64,000 nucleotides of DNA. Source: Clarkia xantiana subsp. parviflora (lineage: Eukaryota; Streptophyta; Magnoliopsida; Myrtales; Onagraceae). The translations under genes were made by a program, and so were the position numbers. The stretch lies in the NCBI GenBank assembly GCA_036873135.1, contig JAPTYO010000002.1, forward strand, positions 2,252,952 to 2,316,951, read 5' to 3'. Shown here piece after piece: positions 58,361 to 64,000 of this stretch (positions within the stretch are counted from its first letter, which is position 1; every line of letters begins with the position of its first letter). The notes under the pieces are model-generated. The model was not told the DNA's origin and ran no database searches. It was given only the letters and a program-made list of their open reading frames with translations.

Positions 58361-58600
58361 TAACAATTAACATAGAATCAATAATCCAAGATGAATCACT
58401 GACTGGAGCGGAGGATCACCCGAACAGAGATAAGCCAAAATCGTTCTTACTGTTTTGGAAAAGAGTACATCACAAGTTTATAAAGCAAAGAGCAACAGTG
58501 CACCGATGCATTATAATAATAATTAAACTTCTAATAATAACATACAAGTCCCTATATTATAGAAGCTAATAGTTTAGAGTACTAAACTATATTCTACACA
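58361..58600 (-). repeat. 5' LTR of copia B
   Basis: 240 bp, identical to the partner LTR, opening tgtgtagaatatag on the minus strand. It should hold the element promoter. Confidence 0.95.
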
Positions 58601-59718
58601 AATTTATGATGGATAGGGCATCTGTCAACCAACATCAACACGTTCAACACTTGAATAATTCACATAAATGAATTGTGGCTCGTACATAAAGACTAGGATG
58701 ACTATAGATTTCTACATTACGGAGAAACTCTTTATGAAGAAAAAAGATAATCCGGTTTAGGAGTTGTGGAGGTATTGGTTGTATACCTTAGCATTCCCGG
58801 TCGGCAGGGCCATTGCATCAGTTCTATCGTCTTGTAAGCGGACACATTTGGACTCTTCCAGACAGTGGTGAACTTCATGATTTACTGGTAAGGGCTTCTG
58901 TAATGGCACGCCTAATTTTGGAGAAAGATATACTTTTGTAGCCACAACGTTTGCGTTTTCTGCAGGCTAAAAGTGGGGCCATGCGTAATCTGCATAAAAC
59001 GAATGCAAGATGAGTTTCCAAAACAGATTCATTTTGCATTTACTCTGACCAAAATTGAATATACAGAATCACAGGTATGAAAAAAAAAACAACTAAGTGT
59101 AATGTAAATAACTAGCAATCAATGGCAGGCAGGCAGAATCGTAGAACACGCATATCAATAGCACATGGCCAAAGAACAAGATCAATCGTCTTTGCCTTTC
59201 ATATCTTAGCAGATTTCAGTGACAGATTTAGAAATGAAATGAAATTGATACACCATATATAGTACATTCGCCTCATCTGCAGTGTCTAACGCATGTTCAG
59301 ATATTGCAGCATTATTTTTTTTCTGACCTAATCTACTAAATAACTAACAATGCTCAATTTTTTCGCCAGTTCAACAAAGCCCAATTCAGACTATCGTATA
59401 ATCCTAACTAGATAAATTGAAAACCTACGGCAATCAAGACCAATACCAAGTTACCAACCAACTGATTCAACATTCTCTTCTTCTCAATTCCATCACCTCC
59501 TAACTAAGTAACAATCAACACAAAGTTCAGTTAACACCCATTCACAGACATATATATACCGGAAAGTATATCAAATCGTGTTTGAGCAGCACTGAGAGAG
59601 ATTCGATAGGTAGGCAAAACCACGATGCACGAAATCAAAACCAGTATTCAAAATTGAGACTTTAGCTACCTTCAGTGCTGGTGGAGGCCTGGCGGTCGAG
59701 ATCGACGCTGTCACACAT

Positions 59719-61090
59719 CCACTAATGGCCGGATTCAAGGCGCGAGATTTTTTTCTTTTGGTAGAAAAGGCGCGAATTTGAGGAACATCTTCGGGAAGTT
59801 GATATAGGTGGCCTTGGGTTGCTTGCACTGCTGCTGCTTGGGCCTTGGTTAAACTTCTGCCGACCGGCCCCGGCCCGGCCCGCCACCCCACAATGAGGGA
59901 TTATTAGGTAGTTTTCACGTTTTAGATTTGCTTTACTTTTTACTTGTGTAAATGTAAAATATTATTGTGTACTCATTTCACTTTTTTATGGAAATTTCAC
60001 ATTAATTTACACAGCTTGTAGCTTCATTTGTCGCGAAATGAAATGGTCATTTAAAAGTCGTCGTCGCCGAGCCAAATTGCCGAGTCGAAGTAAGGCTGAG
60101 CGAAGGAGTCCGCTTGAGAAGTGAGACCTAAATTAGGTCACCTAATCTTATTATTGCGGCATTTTTTTTTCTATAGTATGGAGAGGGTCTACTAGATTTT
60201 TCTTGTTTAACTTTAGTAAAGTTACATAAATATATACATAATTAATTATACTCGAGCAAGATTTGGACTTTCAGACTTTTAAAAGAAAAAAAAGATCGAA
60301 TCCGAGCTCGACTTAGAAAGAAAACTCTCACCCAATTGGGCTTGGATTAATTTTTGAGACGAGCTTTTCGAGACGGACTTGGTCGGACTTTCAGATTAAG
60401 ATAAAAATTGTGTAATCATTCATATATGTTTTTCCTCCAATTTTTTATATACCACAGAGGCTACAAATTGGAGACGGTCGTCCCATCATTACGTTGGTTA
60501 CACCTATGCACTGCGGCAAACTTAGATCGAATTTGACCTTTCAGCCATTAATTGCTCTCATTGTGGGTTGATGTGTTGAACTCATTTGAGAGCAATAACT
60601 AATAACACTAGGATTTTTATATGGCCAAAATAATAATAATAATAACACTAGGGCTTTGGTTTGAGAAATTAGATCATTGATAATATACAGTATATATTAT
60701 ATACACTATGTGAACAATTATTTGTATTTGAGCAGATATACAAGTATATATTTATTTTACTTCGTCCATTTTTAGTTAAGTGCACCTGCAACATTCTTGG
60801 TAAAATCTCTAGTTTAGTAAAAACAATACAATCCGTCAATACAACAAAACAAAGTGTACCCTGACTAATGTTAGTTTGCCAAAAAAAAAAGAAAAAAAAA
60901 AGAACAACGTGTATCTCTAGATAGATGAAGACCATTCATTAAAAAACAAAAACAAAACCAAAACTACTCCCTTGCAAAATCAGTGTGTCGTGTTAATTAT
61001 AAGGGTACCCTAATTATAAAAGAGACCAACCCTCCATCTGAAGCTTTCTTCATCCATTCTTACATCCGCAGTTGCAGAAGAAAGAAGCAG
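59719..61090. other. Intergenic between the broken gene and the QRT3-type gene
   Basis: The right flank of the broken gene's start is GC-rich up to about 59900 and may be its promoter and leader. The rest is AT-rich spacer with poly-A/T runs near 60880-60902. No further gene is seen. Confidence 0.5.
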
Positions 61091-62742
61091 ATGGAGATCA
61101 TCATCATGCAACTGCAACGAAACTCCCTCTCCCTCGTGGTTTCTCTTCTTATCTTATCTAGCTTCAGCACCATCCATGGCCTGTGGCAACCGGGTCGGAT
61201 CCCCACAGCCAGTCACTATACCGACAGAATGCATGAACAGGACGGAGCTGCGTTCCTCCATCTCCGCCGTGACTTGGCTGCTGCTCCGCTTCCACCTCCG
61301 ATCTCTCCCTCTCCATCTTCCACGCCTTTACAGGTATATATATATATTCGTAGCTTAATCTTCACACAAAAATATAATGATCCAACTTTAACTGTGATTG
61401 GATGCAGAAGAAAGTGAATTCAAGAATATACCCTGTGACGGATTACGGCGCCGACCCGACCGGAAACACAGACAGCACGGCGGCTCTGTCCGCTGCAATC
61501 TCAGACGCATTCAAAGCACAGACCAACGGGTTCTTGATGGCAGGCATCGCCAATCTCGGCGGCGCGTGTATTAGCCTCGAGGGTGGTATTTATCTTATCA
61601 GCCGCCCCCTCCGTTTCCCAAGAGTCGGCGCCGGTAACTTCATGGTGCATTTCAATCTCCCCAACTGCGTATCACCAAATTTCAATTCTTTTTGTAATTT
61701 TGGTAACATTCTTAAAATCGGCAATTTTGTATAGATTCACGGTGGAACATTACGTGCATCCGATGATTTCCCAACCGACGGTTACCTAATCGATTTATCC
61801 CCACCTCCGAAGAGCCCCTCACCGTCCTACAATTACGAGTTCGTGACTCTCAAGGACCTAATGCTGGACTCGAATTACAGAGGCGGTGGTATTTTCGTCG
61901 CTAATTCCCTCAGAACGAGCATAGATAACTGCTACATTGCTCATTTCGTCACCAATGGTGTTTTGGTCCAAGGTGGCCACGAGACCTACATTAGGAACTC
62001 CTTCCTAGGGCAACATATCACCGCGGGTGGGGACCGCGGTGAGCGTAATTTCACGGGAACTGCGATAAATCTAATGGGTAACGACAATGCGGTGACCGAC
62101 GTCGTAATTTTTTCGGCAGCGATAGGGATAATGATATCTGGACAGGCGAACATTATAACCGGTGTGCATTGCTATAATAAAGCATTCGGGTTCGGAGGCA
62201 CCGGGATTTACCTGAAACTTCCAGGTCTGACCCAGACTCGGATCGTGAATAGCTACATGGATTTCACCAATATTGTCGCTGAAGACCCGGTTCAACTCGA
62301 TATAAGCGACAGTTTCTTTTTAGGTGATGGTTCTATTGTTCTGAAATCGATTAAAGGGGTCGTAAACGGGGTGAATATTGTGAACAACATGTTTTCTGGG
62401 TCGAAGAAGGGGATTAACGTTGTCCAGCTAGACGAGTCAAATGGTCCATTTAATCAGATCGATCAAGTGTTGGTTGATCAGAACAACGCGCAAGGGATGA
62501 ATTTGAGATCAACTGTCGCTAAAGGATCTGCAAAGGGTAATGGGACATCATGGACAGTCGATTTTGGGTCGGTTTTATTGTTCCCGAACCGTATAAATAA
62601 TGTACAGTATTCTCTTAGCACAAGCGACGTTGGGTCCTTTCCGAGCCACTGCTTGCGAAATACATCTCAAAATCGTGTCGTGATCGAGTCAAACGTCGCT
62701 GTTGACGCTACGGTCTTTGTCACTGTAAATCAAGGGTTTTAG
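61091..62742 (+). CDS. QUARTET3-type polygalacturonase, secreted
   Basis: Three exons in phase 0 throughout: 61091-61333, 61408-61644 and 61735-62742, giving 495 residues, close to the Arabidopsis protein. QRT3 is an endopolygalacturonase-like enzyme that helps degrade the pectin of the pollen mother cell wall so that pollen grains separate. Visible parts are a signal peptide (MEIIIMQLQ to about SFSTIHG, residues 1-30), a short Pro-rich linker, a pectate-lyase-3 type segment opening VTDYGADPTGNTDSTAALSA, and then a right-handed beta-helix with repeated short turns (GTAINLMGNDNAVTDV, GGTGIYLKLPGLTQTRIVNS). Splicing joins GNFM to IHGGTLRASDDFPTDGYL, a junction I recall from the family. The first in-frame upstream Met (near 60983) would hide the signal peptide, so 61091 is preferred. 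Orthology to QRT3 itself rather than to a close relative is likely but unproven. Confidence 0.92.
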
Positions 62743-64000
62743 CCAAGTACTCAGAAAGCTCCTCATCAATGCTGGCTGGATCAAGAGCTTAAATTACTTC
62801 ATTAATGGTTGGTTTCTTTTAGGTAGAAAGTAAAACTTCATTGGACAATTAAGTAGACATGAGAGGGATGGATTCTGATTGAAGCAATACATGTAATAAA
62901 GAAGACATTATTATTGTTGTTGCAAAGGGCATCCGTTTCTTTTAAGGCACCTTTTTTTGTTTTCCAATTTTTAACCTTTCAGTCGTTTGAAAATCAAATG
63001 GTCCCTTAATTAATTTCACGTGTGAATCAAATATTTGACCATGAAAGGATTGATGTCTAGGATATGTTGCCAACCAATTGTGTTAATTCACTTTTGAATT
63101 TTGCATTGATATAAGTAAAATCTTGTTTTTTAAATATAAATATAGGAATTTGCTAATTATATGTTGGATTGAATTTGCTAACAAACACATAATCTTTCAT
63201 TATGACAGATTCGTGTTATATGATGATGTGTATTCTCTTAGTATAGCTAGTATAATATATAGGTAAAAGCATCGTTCGAAAGTAGATGTGTTAGAATATC
63301 CACATACGGTGCCTTACAAACTACTCCAACAAATGTAATATGTCACGAGGAATTTTGAAACATGCCCTTCGACATATTATTCATCTAGTTTGCATATGTT
63401 CCACATCATCGTCATTAATAGTAGAAAAATATTGTGCATCAAGTATCCTAGAGTGGTATAATTCAGACAACATGTATGTGTTACTTTTTGAGCCTAGTTA
63501 CATTATGTTTACATTGAAAACGTTGCTTCGAGAAGGTTAAATATATCTATCTACAGATAAAGTTATGTGAACCTAAATTGAAAATATATATATGTGCATG
63601 TATATATGTTTTTTTAAGGATAACTCACTGAATGTAGATATATCCGCAAAAATGTACTTTTTTTTTATTAACTTTATATGTTATATTAACTCATTCGTAC
63701 GCGGGTTTTAATTTGCTAGATGCGTGTATCTCAAATGTTTTGTTAATATATTTGTATCTTGCTTATCTAAAATGGTTAATTAATATACCCACAATTCAAT
63801 TCATGCTCCGAGCCCGTGCACATATTATTTATCTAGTTTGGAAAACTATGTCAAAGACAACTTTATAAATCGGTTATAATTCAATTGTTTGAGCTCATTG
63901 GGTAAATGTGATTGATATGAAATAAATTATCTAAATTTTGATTAATTTTTTTTATACAAGATTATTTTTACAGTTTTTAGTTGGGAACGTTAATGTTAAA
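62743..64000. other. 3' flank of the QRT3-type gene and spacer, no gene seen
   Basis: AT-rich. The final 18 bases (63983-64000) match 16 of 18 bases of gggagcgttaaggttaaa in the SINE at 37180-37370, so a second SINE copy may begin at the window edge. Confidence 0.45.

Larger units (their letters stand above)
53406..58600 (-). mobile_element. Ty1/copia retrotransposon B, apparently intact
   Basis: A 5195-bp element on the minus strand with two identical 240-bp LTRs, a primer-binding site tggtatcagagc (58360-58349), a single open gag-pol frame and a purine-rich tract before the 3' LTR. Identical LTRs imply a very recent insertion. It is a different family from copia A: LTR sequence and length differ, and the proteins are only related. 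It sits in intron 2 of the broken minus-strand gene. The LTR ends TTA in place of the usual CA. A 5-bp duplication aattt can be drawn only if the LTR limits are moved by one base. Confidence 0.95.
47117..59718 (-). pseudogene. Small unrecognised host gene split by two copia insertions
   Basis: Pieces in order: exon 1, 59718-59670, ATG then 16 codons ending in phase 1; a 710-bp GT-AG intron; exon 2, 58959-58787, opening NANVVATKVYLSPKLG and ending TGNAK in phase 0; an intron with gtatac donor and ctctgcag acceptor, now holding a copia element; exon 3 start, 53374-53346, EHVVFPSC; then a copia tandem; then exon 3 end from 47285, opening YARKPTRLVETLYTEE and helical in character. Frame and phase agree across every junction that can be tested. 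Near 47192-47196 a GTAAG shifts the frame: the first frame stops at 47149, while the next gives a plausible ending KCFTKFIDEFMSKIQ with TAA at 47119-47117. That could be a remnant intron edge, a short intron or a mutation. Without the insertions the product would be about 130 residues. I do not recognise the family. Some host sequence may be deleted at 53345/53346. Confidence 0.6.

Noticed and set aside
59571..59891. 106-codon minus-strand frame over the start of the broken gene
   Set aside because: It uses a different frame. The ATG at 59718 in another frame splices in phase to exon 2 and is preferred.

Overview
The window is nuclear DNA of a dicot plant: AT-rich spacers, GT-AG introns of plant size, Ty1/copia retrotransposons, many short inverted-repeat elements, and orthologues of plant-only genes. 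The UFO/FIMBRIATA-type floral F-box gene marks a eudicot; the species cannot be fixed from this sequence, although an asterid would fit. There are six intact host genes, one host gene broken by retrotransposons, two well-preserved copia elements, and many non-autonomous DNA elements.

Layout. 1-8.8 kb: a single-exon conserved plant protein of unknown function (1784-2785, +), then a Harbinger-type inverted-repeat element and two Mutator-like MITEs. 8.9-11.3 kb: a two-exon GT92 galactan galactosyltransferase of the GALS family (-). 11.3-23 kb: no host gene; MITEs nested in MITEs, a hAT-like element inside a minisatellite, and two tandem arrays rich in a gtcgacga motif. 23.1-26.8 kb: a seven-exon RING-finger protein of 964 residues (-), reconstructed here from seven separate open segments. 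26.8-32.5 kb: spacers with a foldback MITE and copia debris. 32.5-36.8 kb: a 13-exon vacuolar sorting receptor (+), 631 residues. 37-43.5 kb: a SINE, MITEs, a perfect 62-bp palindrome and a 240-bp segmental duplication upstream of UFO. 43.6-44.9 kb: UFO (+). 45.7-46.7 kb: an inverted-repeat element around a 21-bp minisatellite.

47.1-59.7 kb is the most interesting region. A small unrecognised gene on the minus strand can be followed as ATG exon (59718-59670), exon 2 (58959-58787) and a third exon split into 53374-53346 and 47285-47117. A copia tandem lies in exon 3. This is one full element with three coding lesions plus the first 792 bp of a second copy, joined LTR-to-LTR with no base between. 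A second, unrelated copia element lies in intron 2; its two 240-bp LTRs are identical and its 1551-residue polyprotein frame is intact. 61.1-62.7 kb: a three-exon QRT3-type secreted pectin-degrading protein (+).

The host genes do not form an operon-like unit. GALS (pectin side-chain synthesis) and QRT3 (pectin breakdown in pollen mother cell walls) act on the same polymer class, but nothing here suggests co-regulation. Exon borders were placed by hand from frame, GT-AG sites and recalled family similarity; transcripts would be needed to confirm them.
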